Shown here piece after piece: positions 42,776 to 51,429 of a DNA stretch of 64,000 bases (position 1 is the first letter of the stretch; each line of letters opens with the position of its first letter). Under the pieces are notes generated by a model that worked only from the letters and a program-made list of their open reading frames with translations, searched no databases and was not told the DNA's origin. The DNA is from Oribacterium sinus (GTDB lineage Bacteria > Bacillota > Clostridia > Lachnospirales > Lachnospiraceae): assembly GCF_014202695.1 (NCBI RefSeq), contig NZ_JACHHH010000013.1, positions 35,313-99,312 on the forward strand, written 5' to 3'. The position numbers and the translations under genes are program-made.

Positions 42776-43621
42776 ATGGAGATACAGTTTCAAGAGGGAA
42801 TCCAGGCGGAGATTACTTGTGTTCCGAATGCATTTATAGACGAATATGTAGCCGAAGCCAATGGAGATTATGTGAAGGTGTATCTGTATTTGCTTCGCCA
42901 TCAAAAAGAAAAGCTAAAGGGCAAGGAAATCGGTGAGGCCCTTTGCTTAACTGACCAGGACGTGAAAAGAGCCATCCTTTTTTGGGAGAAAAAGGGGGTA
43001 TTAAAAGAGGGAACGGCCAGAGCTTTGGAGCGGGAATTGCAGTCGGAAGAGGCGGCTCTTCTTTCCGAGGAAAAGCTGTCTCAGAAAGAGAGGCTGAGCC
43101 GTATGGAAAGGACTTCTTTTTTTGATGAGCAAAAACAGGAAATGGACGGAAAAAAGCGGGAAATCGATGAGGAAGAATTTGGCGGCATTTTGTTTGTAGC
43201 CAAGCATTTGATGCCTGTGGTAACGCCTTCCCATGTGCAGCTTTTTGAATATATGTATCAGTCTCTGGAAATGGATGCGGAGCTGATTGAATTTTTCTTA
43301 GACTACTGTTGCAGCCTGCAAAAGACCAACTGCCGCTATATGCAGAAGGTGGCGGTGGACTGGCACGAGTTGGGCATTCGAGATGTTCGGGCAGCCAGAG
43401 AGCATGTGAAGAATTTTGATATGGCGAAGGGCATGAAGGCAGGAAACGGAGACGGAAAGACCGGCGGAAATACATTTTCTTCGAAAGGAAAGGGCGGAAG
43501 CTCCTCCGGAGAGAAGAAGGGCAATCGTTTCCTGAATTTCAGTCAGGAAGAGGTAGACTATGATTCTTTGGCTAAGCAGAAGGCCTTAGAACGACTTGGA
43601 CAGTTTCATACCGCTAAGTAG
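42776..43621 (+). CDS. dnaD: DnaD-domain replication initiation protein
   Basis: Primosome protein that with DnaC/DnaI loads the replicative helicase in Firmicutes. Encodes 281 residues: an N-terminal winged-helix part (VKVYLYLLRHQKEKLKGKEIGEAL, with a helix at DQDVKRAILFWEKKGVL), a charged linker, and the C-terminal DnaD domain with CRYMQKVAVDWHELGI (the YxxxIxxxW motif, here with Val), then a glycine/serine/lysine-rich stretch (residues ~228-250) before the end. GGGAAGAG precedes the ATG. DnaA boxes lie 83-207 bases upstream. Confidence 0.9.
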   Translation: MEIQFQEGIQAEITCVPNAFIDEYVAEANGDYVKVYLYLLRHQKEKLKGKEIGEALCLTDQDVKRAILFWEKKGVLKEGTARALERELQSEEAALLSEEKLSQKERLSRMERTSFFDEQKQEMDGKKREIDEEEFGGILFVAKHLMPVVTPSHVQLFEYMYQSLEMDAELIEFFLDYCCSLQKTNCRYMQKVAVDWHELGIRDVRAAREHVKNFDMAKGMKAGNGDGKTGGNTFSSKGKGGSSSGEKKGNRFLNFSQEEVDYDSLAKQKALERLGQFHTAK

Positions 43622-43635
43622 AGAAGAGGCAAAGC

Positions 43636-44592
43636 ATGGCACTGAGTAACGGACAGGTTCAGGAGATACAGAGGATACTTTCAGAAAGACAGCTGGAAGC
43701 CCATAGAAGATATTTAGAGAAAAGGGAAGAGATATTCCGTAAGCTTCCGGAACTGGAAGAGCTGGAGGAGAAGGTTAGAGCCTTCTCTTTATCCGTTGCC
43801 GGAGAAATGCAGCAGGGAAAGCGTGAGGGATTCCTTCGACTCAAGGAAGAAATCGGAAAGCTGCATAAAGAAAAGAAAGCTCTTTTGGAAGGCGTGGGTT
43901 ATAAGATACAGGATTTAGAGGAAGAAGAGCATTTTTGTCCCCTTTGTCAGGATACCGGATATGTGGACGGGAAGAAATGCCAATGCTTTTTAAAGCTACA
44001 GGGAGAGCTTCTGTACCGACAGTCCCGTATGGGGGCGGTGCTGGAACGGGAGAACTTCTCCAAGTTCCAGTTGGAGCGCTTCGACAATATAGAGAAGCTG
44101 GGCCAGTGCGGAAACAAAACCCTGCGGGAATATATTAAGGAGATTCGGGACTATCTGATAAACTACTGCGAAGAATACCCGAAAAATAACCGCAGCATTT
44201 TATTTACCGGAAGTACCGGAACCGGAAAAACCTATTTTCTTCACTCCATAGCCAAGGCCCTGTTGGATAGAGGCGTAAGTGTATTGTACTTTACTGCCAC
44301 AGGACTCTTTGAGTATTTTTCCAAAAGGATGCGAGAAGAAGATACGGAAGACTACATCGAAGAGGTGGATGTGATTCTGATAGATGACTTGGGAACGGAG
44401 TTTTCCAACAGCTTCACCACCTCCCGCTTTTTCGCCCTGCTGAATCAACGGATATTGGACCGAAAAACCATGCTGATATCTACAAATTTGAATTTTAAGG
44501 AACTTAGGGAGATGTATTCCGACAGAGTGGTGTCCCGCTTTATGTCCGACTACGAAATCATTCCTTTATATGGGAAAGACCAGAGACTCTAA
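43636..44592 (+). CDS. dnaC: DnaC/DnaI-type helicase loader ATPase
   Basis: AAA+ protein, 318 residues. The N-terminal half is helical with a zinc-binding CPLCQDTGYVDGKKCQC motif (residues ~97-113), as in DnaI. Walker A is FTGSTGTGKTYFLHSIAKAL (residue ~190), Walker B VDVILIDDLGTEF, with an arginine at DRVVSRFMSDYE as the likely finger. It begins 14 bases after dnaD, forming a primosome operon. Confidence 0.93.
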   Translation: MALSNGQVQEIQRILSERQLEAHRRYLEKREEIFRKLPELEELEEKVRAFSLSVAGEMQQGKREGFLRLKEEIGKLHKEKKALLEGVGYKIQDLEEEEHFCPLCQDTGYVDGKKCQCFLKLQGELLYRQSRMGAVLERENFSKFQLERFDNIEKLGQCGNKTLREYIKEIRDYLINYCEEYPKNNRSILFTGSTGTGKTYFLHSIAKALLDRGVSVLYFTATGLFEYFSKRMREEDTEDYIEEVDVILIDDLGTEFSNSFTTSRFFALLNQRILDRKTMLISTNLNFKELREMYSDRVVSRFMSDYEIIPLYGKDQRL

Positions 44593-44886
44593 GAAGAAAG
44601 AAATCAAACTTGCAGGATACTGCCAGATTGTAAGGAAAGAAAAATGCGAAGCATTTTCCCTGTTCTCTACCGGAGGCGCCTCTGAAATATTTATATTTCA
44701 AGAGCGGCTTCGGCAGAGAATAGGGAGTCAAACTTGCAAAGCAAGTTTGATTTCTTTCCGTCGCCCCTCCCCTAAAATCTCTTCGACAAAAGTTTTTTCC
44801 TAAAAGCAAAAAAGAGCATAGACTTTTTCTTTGCTTTCCTGTATTTTTAATCCGTAAGTGTCTATATATTTGGAAGGAGAATAGTC
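44593..44886. repeat. Second type of large intergenic inverted repeat
   Basis: Outer arms 44596-44613 (GAAAGAAATCAAACTTGC) and 44741-44758 are 18-base exact complements, about 127 bases apart. Inside, a 15-base near match (CCCTGTTCTCTACCG versus the complement of CGGCAGAGAATAGGG) and small perfect hairpins (AAAATGC/GCATTTT; TGAAATAT/ATATTTCA) occur. CAAACTTGC-AAA-GCAAGTTTG (about 44730-44750) forms an alternative hairpin with the right arm. It does not share the blocks of the main palindrome family. Located between dnaC and prs, same direction. Confidence 0.85.
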
Positions 44887-46113
44887 ATGGCTGATTCCAG
44901 AACTTCACAGTTCATTGAGCGTATTCCGGTAGGACCTTTGGCTTTGATGCCGCTGAAGTCCATTGAGCCCTTGGGAAAGAAGGTAAACGATTACTTGGTT
45001 ACCTGGAGAACCAAGAGAGAAAGTGAGCATAAGGAAACTCTTGCTTTTTCAGGGTATCAGAAATCGGATTACATTGTTCCCACAAGAATTTCCCGATTCG
45101 GAACAGGAGAGGCAAAGGGAGAAATCCTGGAGTCCGTACGAGGCGTGGACATTTACTTGATGGTGGATGTGATGAACTACTCCATGACCTATTCCATTTT
45201 CGGCCATGTGAATCACATGTCTCCGGATGACCACTATGCGGATTTAAAGAGACTGATTGCGGCAACAACAGGAAAGGCTAAGCGAATCAACGTCATTATG
45301 CCCTTCATGTATGAGTCCAGACAGCATAAGAGATCCGGAAGAGAGTCCTTAGACTGCGCTATGATGCTGCAGGAGCTTCATGAAATGGGCGTGGAGAATT
45401 TTTTAACCTTCGATGCCCACGATCCCAGAGTCATGAATGCCATTCCCAGAGACTCCTTTGACAATGTTTCCTGCACCTACCAGTTCGTTAAGGCACTTCT
45501 GATGAATGTAAATGATTTGGACATTGATAAGGATCATATGATGATTATTTCCCCGGATGAGGGCGGAATGAATCGTGCCATTTATTATGCCAATGTCTTA
45601 GGCTTAGATATGGGTATGTTCTATAAGAGAAGAGACTACACCCAGGTGGTGAACGGACGGAACCCTATCGTGGCTCATGAATTCTTGGGAACGGATGTGG
45701 AAGGAAAGGACGTTATCATCATCGATGATATGATTTCCTCCGGAGAGTCTTTAATCGATACAGCCAAGGCATTAAAGGACAGAAAGGCAAAGCGAGTTTA
45801 TGCTTGCTGTACCTTCGGCTTATTTACCAACGGTCTTAACAAGTTCGATGAAGCCTATGCAGCCGGAATTCTTGCGGGAGTTTTGACCACAGACCTGATT
45901 TATCAGCCGGAAGAGCTGCTAAAGAGAGAATGGTATATCAATGTAAGCATGGCGAAGTATATTGCCCTGCTCATTGATAATATGAACCATGACATTTCCA
46001 TTTCCTCTATCTTGGATCCGGTGGGCAGAATCAATAAGAGAGTTTCTGAATATAAGGAAGCCAGAGCTTCCCAGACAGAGCAGTTTAGCTTAGAGTTGGA
46101 AGATGATATGTAA
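44887..46113 (+). CDS. prs: Ribose-phosphate pyrophosphokinase (long form)
   Basis: Makes PRPP from ribose 5-phosphate and ATP for nucleotide, histidine and tryptophan synthesis. Encodes 408 residues, longer than the ~315-residue enteric enzyme because of an N-terminal extension and C-terminal tail, a form I associate with Lachnospiraceae. Signatures: INVIMPFMYESRQHKRSGRE (ATP/flexible loop), NFLTFDAHDPR, and the PRPP loop DVIIIDDMISSGES near residue 285. GGAAGGAG precedes the ATG. The acyltransferase gene overlaps its 3' end. Confidence 0.93.
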   Translation: MADSRTSQFIERIPVGPLALMPLKSIEPLGKKVNDYLVTWRTKRESEHKETLAFSGYQKSDYIVPTRISRFGTGEAKGEILESVRGVDIYLMVDVMNYSMTYSIFGHVNHMSPDDHYADLKRLIAATTGKAKRINVIMPFMYESRQHKRSGRESLDCAMMLQELHEMGVENFLTFDAHDPRVMNAIPRDSFDNVSCTYQFVKALLMNVNDLDIDKDHMMIISPDEGGMNRAIYYANVLGLDMGMFYKRRDYTQVVNGRNPIVAHEFLGTDVEGKDVIIIDDMISSGESLIDTAKALKDRKAKRVYACCTFGLFTNGLNKFDEAYAAGILAGVLTTDLIYQPEELLKREWYINVSMAKYIALLIDNMNHDISISSILDPVGRINKRVSEYKEARASQTEQFSLELEDDM

Positions 46114-47203
46114 AGAAAAGAGAGGCTTGGAAACAAGCCTTCTTTCTATATTTCCCCAATATAGTTTTTTATTATCCCTTTTGGTGGTTTTTGTTCATAG
46201 CACCCATTTTTCCGTGGAAGAGTTGCAGAGCGTAGCAAGGCTACCCTTTTTTGAGAGCTCTTTTTTGGAAAAATGGGAGTTTTTCTTTTCGGAATTCTTA
46301 GGGCAGGTAGCGGTTCCCGGATTTTTCTTTGTCAGTGGCTACCTGTTTTTCCGGAATTTGCAGAGCCTTTCCCAATGGAGAGAGAAGCTTGGAAAACGCT
46401 TTTTTTCCTATGTCCTTCCCTATCTTTTCTGGAATACCGGAATGACTATCCTTTATCTTTTATTTCAAAAGGCAGACTTTAGTATTCACGGGATTTTTGA
46501 GGGGATATTTCTTTATCGCTATCAGCCGGTGTTTTGGTATTTTTTTCAGCTGATTCTTCTGACCTACGCCTGTCCATTCTTTGCCTTAGGTCTTTCTCTG
46601 TTTCGAAAATGTTTTTCTTCGAAGCTGGGGAACCTGCTTTTTGGCGTTTTTCCCCTATTCTTTCTTGGCTTGGTGTATTTTCGCCTGGATATACCCTATC
46701 TCAATGAGGATGCGGCTTTTTACTATAGCTTTGGTGCTTATTTGGCATTGCTTGGTTTTGGCTTTTCCGGGGAGGGGAAGAGTGTATCTTATGAAAATAC
46801 GAAGGAGAAATCTGCATTTTTCCTCTTTCTCCTCCTGCTCCCAGCCCTTCTTTGCTATGGCTATACAATCTTGGGAAAGACCATCGGGCTTTTGCTTTTG
46901 ACAACGGTTTTGTATCGCATCAGTACCGCGCTTTTCCTGCTTCTTCTTTGCCAAAGGGGCTTTTTTGCCTTTGGAAAAAAGTATGCGGACCATAATTTTT
47001 ATCTTTATGCAGTGCATTATCTTTTTTTGCGACTTTGGTTTATGCTGCAAAAGCATTTTTTTCCGGAAGCGGGGGAGGCTTTGCTCTTTTGCTTTTATAG
47101 TTTGAGCCCAATTTACTGTCTGCTTTTATCCCAAGCTACAGCTTATCTTCTTCAAAAGTATGCGAATCCTTTATGGAGATTTTTAAATGGAGGAAGAGCT
47201 TAG
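46103..47203 (+). CDS. Acyltransferase-3-like integral membrane protein
   Basis: Encodes 366 residues with about ten membrane helices; layout and segments such as QVAVPGFFFVSGYLFFRN and YVLPYLFWNTGMTILY match acyltransferase family 3 (OafA/WecH-like), which acylate surface sugars. The ATG at 46103 overlaps the prs end by 11 bases, implying coupled translation. The acceptor is unknown. Composition is unusually rich in phenylalanine and leucine. Confidence 0.78.
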   Translation: MICKEKRGLETSLLSIFPQYSFLLSLLVVFVHSTHFSVEELQSVARLPFFESSFLEKWEFFFSEFLGQVAVPGFFFVSGYLFFRNLQSLSQWREKLGKRFFSYVLPYLFWNTGMTILYLLFQKADFSIHGIFEGIFLYRYQPVFWYFFQLILLTYACPFFALGLSLFRKCFSSKLGNLLFGVFPLFFLGLVYFRLDIPYLNEDAAFYYSFGAYLALLGFGFSGEGKSVSYENTKEKSAFFLFLLLLPALLCYGYTILGKTIGLLLLTTVLYRISTALFLLLLCQRGFFAFGKKYADHNFYLYAVHYLFLRLWFMLQKHFFPEAGEALLFCFYSLSPIYCLLLSQATAYLLQKYANPLWRFLNGGRA

Positions 47204-47329
47204 TAGTATTTCGAGAGCCGAAATATTTAAAGAATAGAGCTGTTATGGCTCTATAGGAAAGGGATGCTTTGGATCTATAGGAAAAAGAAGCTTTTAGAAT
47301 TTTTTATGAAATAGCAAAAATCCTTTAAC

Positions 47330-47358
47330 TTGACGAACCATCCTATTCGGACTAAACT
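47330..47358 (+). promoter_or_regulatory. Promoter of the thiamine-transporter leader
   Basis: TTGACG (47330-47335), 17-base spacer, TAAACT (47353-47358), ending about ten bases before the TPP aptamer. Confidence 0.6.
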
Positions 47359-47367
47359 GATACTGTT

Positions 47368-47445
47368 GCTAGGGGCGCTGTATGCTGAGAGGTGAAAACC
47401 AACCCTTTAACCTGACCTGGATAATGCCAGCGTAGGGAAGCTATA
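47368..47445 (+). promoter_or_regulatory. TPP riboswitch (THI element)
   Basis: Canonical THI blocks: GCTAGGGGCGCTG, CTGAGAGGTGAAAACC, AACCCTTTAACCTGACCTGG and ATAATGCCAGCGTAGGGAAG. It lies directly before thiT and the hairpin at 47452. Confidence 0.97.
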
Positions 47446-47451
47446 GTGAGC

Positions 47452-47488
47452 CCTCCATTGTCCTTTGGACAGCATAGGAGGATTTTTT
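47452..47488 (+). promoter_or_regulatory. Shine-Dalgarno-sequestering hairpin of the TPP riboswitch
   Basis: CCTCC (47452-47456) can pair with GGAGG (47477-47481), the thiT ribosome site, around an inner TGTCC/GGACA stem (47459-47463, 47467-47471). A run of seven T follows at once, so the same hairpin could block translation, cause termination, or both. Confidence 0.8.
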
Positions 47489-47489
47489 T

Positions 47490-48041
47490 ATGCATAATAA
47501 TACTAAGAAGATTGCTTTGTCCGGAGTTTGCGTAGCTATGTCTTTGGTACTGGGAATGATTAATCTTTTTTCATTGCCTATGGGAGGATCTGTTACCGCC
47601 TGCTCTATGCTTTTTGCCACATTGCCGGGATTTTTCTTCGGCGGCACCTACGGATTCCTGTCCGGTTTGGCCTATGGAGCTCTGAGCTTTATTTTGAAGC
47701 CCTATTTCTATAGTCCTGCCCAGTTTATTACGGATTATGTTTTAGCCTTTACCGCCTTAGGCTTATCCGGTTTATTTTCCCAAAAGAAACATGGCCTTTT
47801 TATCGGCTATATTGTGGCTTGTCTGGGACGCTTTTTCTTCGCCTTCTTATCCGGCGTACTGTTCTTTGCTTCTTATGCCCCGGAAGGCATGAATCCCATT
47901 TGGTATTCCTTCAGCTATAATATCAGCTATATTTCCGTGGAAATGGTTCTTACCCTTGGGGTACTTTTGGTTCCCGCGGTACACAAAGGCCTGTATCGGA
48001 TGAAGGGACAGCTTCTTTCCGAAGGAGCTTATGCTCGATAG
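47490..48041 (+). CDS. thiT: Thiamine ECF transporter S component ThiT
   Basis: Membrane thiamine-binding subunit, 183 residues and about six helices. The start KKIALSGVCVAMSLVLGMI and the segments MGGSVTACSMLFATLPGFFFG and YFYSPAQFITDYVLAFTALG match ThiT. TPP riboswitch control confirms the assignment. It needs EcfA/A'/T from elsewhere. Its stop codon is followed by a palindromic element shared with the convergent gene. Confidence 0.95.
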   Translation: MHNNTKKIALSGVCVAMSLVLGMINLFSLPMGGSVTACSMLFATLPGFFFGGTYGFLSGLAYGALSFILKPYFYSPAQFITDYVLAFTALGLSGLFSQKKHGLFIGYIVACLGRFFFAFLSGVLFFASYAPEGMNPIWYSFSYNISYISVEMVLTLGVLLVPAVHKGLYRMKGQLLSEGAYAR

Positions 48042-48067
48042 GCTTACGAGTCTGAATTTAAACTTAT

Positions 48068-48272
48068 AAAAGGAACTGTAAAAATCAAAAAGATTTTCTA
48101 CGCAATATAGGTCTGAAATTGGGGCACGCTCTCGCTAGCTTCGCCACGAAGCGGATACTAAGCGAAAAACTGCGATTCTCTTGTTTTTCGCAAGTACCGT
48201 CGGGCTCAGACTGCCCCTCATTCAGACCTATATTGCCGAAAATTTTTATTTTTTGATTTTACAGTTCCTTTT
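48068..48272. repeat. Palindromic intergenic element inserted in a terminator stem
   Basis: Outer stem AAGGAACTGTAAAAATCAAA (from about 48069) with TTTTTTGATTTTACAGTTCC (ending about 48269), close to the terminator at 4.55 kb. Inside is a core with exact 16-base arms GCAATATAGGTCTGAA (48102-48117) and 48221-48236, GGGGCA/TGCCCC, a side hairpin GCTTCG-CCA-CGAAGC, and a distal stem AAGCGAAAAAC/GTTTTTCGC. It lies between convergent thiT and the cell-wall-binding gene and should end both transcripts. Confidence 0.93.
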
Positions 48273-48276
48273 TCTT

Positions 48277-49494
48277 TTAATCCAGATCGGTAACCTTCGG
48301 GGATTGAAGCTCTACGCTGTCCAGTCCCTCATCCAAGGTAATCACACCGCTGGCATTGACAGACCACTTATTGCCGTTTCCGTCACGGTATTTGGTCTTA
48401 TTCTTCATGACTCTGCCGGACTCGTTCACTACGTAACTTCTGTTTTGTCCGGGAAGGGTGACCTTCTGATAACGGGAGCCCTGATCCGCCTTTTGGAGAC
48501 GTCCGTTAAAGTACAGGTAATCCTGTTTAATGCCGGTGATTCCTCGACCGTTTTGATCAAAGAAACAGGTGATGTTGTCTCCGTCTCCGTCCACCAGATT
48601 CATTCTTCCGGTTTTTACGGAACAGTCCGCCTTGTTGGCTCCACAATAGTAGTAGCCTTCAGGAGCATTGGAAGCAGTGCGTCCCTTCTGGATGCCGTAA
48701 ACGGGATTGCCCTTTTCATTGAAAAGATAGCGCTTATCATTGATTCTCTGGACTTCGTACACCCCTTCGTTTCCGGCTGCGGGATGGCCATTATTCTTAA
48801 AATAGAACCATTCCACATCCCCAGAGGAAAGCTTGCTGCTGTTTCCTTCAGGACCTACGGTGGAGTACCAGGTGCCGCTTAAACGCTGTCCCATCTTGAA
48901 TTTATTATCGTTTTTCTCTGCGAAAAATACATAACCGGCAATTTCCGGATTGGCATCATTTACCTCTGCCCAACCGGTAACCATGATACCGTTTTCATCA
49001 AATCCGTAGGAGGAATTGTCCAAGGTCTTTACCGCAACATGACCGTCCTTGGAGCGAAGCTTTTCTCCGGTGCTTTGATTAAAATAGAACCAGTAGTTTC
49101 CGTTATTTCCCTTTCGATTTTCGTCGGCGGTAACGCCGGAGGGAAGGGGAAGCTGTTTCCAGCCGGTAATCATCTTTCCGGTACTGGGGTCGCAGTAATA
49201 ATTATCATCATTTACCCAACCGGTCTGCATAATGCCGTTTCCGTCAAAATAGTAGAAGGAATCCTGTAATTTCAGCCAGCCGTCCTGCTTAAGGCTTCCG
49301 TCTCCTGTGGCATAATACCAAATGGTCTGGCCGTTCTGATTGATTTTAATCCAGGAGTTTTGCACCACAGAACCGTTATCATTTTGATAAACCTGCTGTC
49401 CTCTGCTGTTTACATTCCAGCCGGCTGCGAAAGCGGTGCCGGAAAAAAGGCCGATTCCTGCAAGAAGCAGGAAGGGTAGGGTTCTCTTCTTCAT
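48277..49494 (-). CDS. Secreted cell-wall-binding (choline-binding-type) repeat protein
   Basis: Encodes about 405 residues. A signal peptide (KKRTLPFLLLAGIGLFSGTAFAAG) is followed by repeats of the cell-wall-binding type (PF01473-like): NSWIKINQNGQTIWYYATGD, DGWLKLQDSFYYFDGNGIM, TGWVNDDNYYCDPSTGKMI and later YYFxxNG/GWA-like units to the end. No catalytic domain is evident, so it is probably a surface-attached or secreted wall protein. ATG 49494 has GGAGGAC seven bases upstream; the in-frame TTG at 49506 overlaps that site. Confidence 0.87.
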   Translation of the reverse strand: MKKRTLPFLLLAGIGLFSGTAFAAGWNVNSRGQQVYQNDNGSVVQNSWIKINQNGQTIWYYATGDGSLKQDGWLKLQDSFYYFDGNGIMQTGWVNDDNYYCDPSTGKMITGWKQLPLPSGVTADENRKGNNGNYWFYFNQSTGEKLRSKDGHVAVKTLDNSSYGFDENGIMVTGWAEVNDANPEIAGYVFFAEKNDNKFKMGQRLSGTWYSTVGPEGNSSKLSSGDVEWFYFKNNGHPAAGNEGVYEVQRINDKRYLFNEKGNPVYGIQKGRTASNAPEGYYYCGANKADCSVKTGRMNLVDGDGDNITCFFDQNGRGITGIKQDYLYFNGRLQKADQGSRYQKVTLPGQNRSYVVNESGRVMKNKTKYRDGNGNKWSVNASGVITLDEGLDSVELQSPKVTDLD

Positions 49495-49632
49495 TTTGTC
49501 CTCCAAATCTCTATAGACAATCCTTAAAGGATGGTAAAAATATATTATTTCAGCTTCTCTTTATAATACTATCTTTTTCTCATAGGAAAAACAACGAATT
49601 TTTCCTAACGAAAAGGACAAAAAGCTTACGGT

Positions 49633-50556
49633 TTAAGAACGTTCTTCCCCTTGAAACCATCTGGCGGAACAACCGCAGGGCAGTACCTGATTGCTTTCTG
49701 CAATGGGCAAGCCTACTTCCTGGGAATCCACGATGCCTCCACGGCTTTTTTGAATCAAATCCTTCAGCATATAGGCCATAACCCCCGGCTGTAATCCGGT
49801 GGTGTAGGAATTTAAGAGGAAAAAGAGGGCGTCCTTTTTCAAAATCTTTTCGCTCAGCTGTAAAAAAGGATAGATGCTGTCTTCGATTTTCCAGATTTCT
49901 CCTTTGGGACCTCTGCCGTAGGAAGGGGGATCCATGATGATGCCGTCGTACTGATTGCCTCTTCGGATTTCCCGCTCCACAAATTTCACACAGTCATCCA
50001 CCAGATAGCGGATGGGGGCGGAAGCCAGACTGGAAAGTTCGGCATTTTCCTTGGCCCATTGCACCATACCCTTGGAAGCATCCACATGGGTCAGCTCTGC
50101 TCCGGCCTTTGCCGCGGCCAAGGTGGCTCCTCCCGTATAGGCAAAAAGGTTTAAAACTTTGATGGGGGTTTTATCGCCTCTTTCCAGTCTTCTCTTTTTT
50201 TCTTTTGCAATCTTTTCGGAAAACCAGTCCCAGTTGGCAGCCTGCTCCGGGAACAGTCCGGTGTGCTTAAAAGCAAAGGGCTTTAAATGGAAGGCAAGGC
50301 TCTGCTCCGGATTTCCGTTCAGCCCATAGGAAATCTTCCACTGCTTGGGCAGGTCGAAAAATTCCCAGTCTCCTCCTCCGGCCTTGGAACGGTGGTAGTG
50401 GCCGTTACATTTTTTCCACAGAGGATTTTTCTTAGGATTTTGCCAAATGACCTGAGGGTCCGGTCTACGCAAAATATACTTTCCCCAACGCTCTAATTTT
50501 TCTCCGGAAGAGCTGTCCAAAACGGCATAATCCACCCAATTCTTTGCTAGAAACAT
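49633..50556 (-). CDS. Class I SAM-dependent methyltransferase (RlmI/RlmL-like)
   Basis: Encodes 307 residues. The SAM-binding motif VLNLFAYTGGATLAAAKAGAELTHVDAS begins at about residue 135, and the catalytic-loop motif IIMDPPSYGRGPKGE is near 205, typical of rRNA cytosine or guanine methyltransferases of the RlmI type. An N-terminal PUA-like domain is not obvious. AAGGAGG precedes the ATG. Substrate RNA position cannot be named. Divergent from the pseudouridine synthase gene. Confidence 0.8.
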   Translation of the reverse strand: MFLAKNWVDYAVLDSSSGEKLERWGKYILRRPDPQVIWQNPKKNPLWKKCNGHYHRSKAGGGDWEFFDLPKQWKISYGLNGNPEQSLAFHLKPFAFKHTGLFPEQAANWDWFSEKIAKEKKRRLERGDKTPIKVLNLFAYTGGATLAAAKAGAELTHVDASKGMVQWAKENAELSSLASAPIRYLVDDCVKFVEREIRRGNQYDGIIMDPPSYGRGPKGEIWKIEDSIYPFLQLSEKILKKDALFFLLNSYTTGLQPGVMAYMLKDLIQKSRGGIVDSQEVGLPIAESNQVLPCGCSARWFQGEERS

Positions 50557-50675
50557 TTTTCCTCCTTAAAAGCCCGACAAACTGGCATTTATCCTAGCAT
50601 TCTTTTAGGAAAATGACAAGAAATGCCGGAAAAAGAAAAGAATCCCCAGACCGCCCTTTTCGGATAGAAAATTTA

Positions 50676-50684
50676 TGTTAAAAT
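50676..50684 (+). promoter_or_regulatory. Extended -10 promoter of the pseudouridine synthase gene
   Basis: TG (50676-50677), one base, TAAAAT (50679-50684), 45 bases before the start codon; same pattern as at 40310 and 56544. Confidence 0.45.
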
Positions 50685-50729
50685 AGGGGACGGTACAGAC
50701 CGGATAGGGAAAATTCCCGAGGAGGAAGC

Positions 50730-51428
50730 TTGATTATCGAAGAAACAAAAGACTACCTGGTGTTTTATAAGGAAGCAGGGCTGGATAGCGAAAAGGATGC
50801 TCCTAAGGACTGCCTTCCCATCCACCGCCTGGATAAGGTGGCTTCCGGTCTTTTATTGTATGGGAAAAATAAGGAGGCTGCGGCGGCTTTGTCCAAGCAG
50901 CTGACAGAGAAAAAAATCAAAAAACGTTATCATATCGTGGTACCCAAGGGAGAAGAGGGAAAAGCTTTACCGGAGGAGGGATGCTTTCAGGACTATCTCT
51001 ATAAGGACAACAAAAAACAGAAGTGTTTTCCGGTGAAAAGCCTTCGAAAGGGCGTAAAGGAAGCCATTCTCCGCTATAAGATTTTGGAGGAAAATGGGGA
51101 ATGGATGCTTCTGGATGTGGAGCTGGAAACCGGCCGTTTTCACCAGATTCGCGCTCAGTTTGCCGGTCGGGGTTTTCCTCTTTACGGAGACGGAAAGTAC
51201 GGTTCCCGGCAGAAAGGGACAGTGGGCTTACATTGCTATCAGCTCTCCTTTTTGGATTTGAAAACGGGAGAGGAAAGACAGTATGAAATAAAAAATCCTG
51301 AAGGAGAGCCTTGGAGCATTTTTGAAAGCGCTATGGAGCCCAAAAGCTCTACAGAGTCTAAAAGAGCTACGGAGCCCAAAAGTTCTGTTGACCGGCATGA
51401 AAACTCTGTTGACAAGCCGGAAGAGTAA
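50730..51428 (+). CDS. RluA-family pseudouridine synthase with repetitive C-terminal tail
   Basis: Isomerises uridine in rRNA or tRNA. The catalytic motif LPIHRLDKVASGLLLYGK (Asp35 nucleophile) and LETGRFHQIRAQFAGRGFPLYGDGKYG mark the RluA/RsuA superfamily. It is short (232 residues) and lacks an S4 domain. The last ~35 residues are low complexity (MEPKSSTESKRATEPKSSVD), encoded by imperfect repeats, likely unstructured. The start is a TTG at 50730, four bases or so after GGAGGAAGC. The RNHCP gene begins one base after its stop. Confidence 0.87.
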   Translation: MIIEETKDYLVFYKEAGLDSEKDAPKDCLPIHRLDKVASGLLLYGKNKEAAAALSKQLTEKKIKKRYHIVVPKGEEGKALPEEGCFQDYLYKDNKKQKCFPVKSLRKGVKEAILRYKILEENGEWMLLDVELETGRFHQIRAQFAGRGFPLYGDGKYGSRQKGTVGLHCYQLSFLDLKTGEERQYEIKNPEGEPWSIFESAMEPKSSTESKRATEPKSSVDRHENSVDKPEE

Positions 51429-51429
51429 A

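Noticed and set aside
42834..43475. 213-residue minus-strand open frame opposite dnaD
   Set aside because: Proline/serine/phenylalanine-rich shadow of a clear DnaD gene with a good start.
48181..48882. 233-residue open frame on the plus strand
   Set aside because: Antisense to the well-supported cell-wall-binding repeat gene and extends into a palindromic element; no ribosome site or family resemblance.
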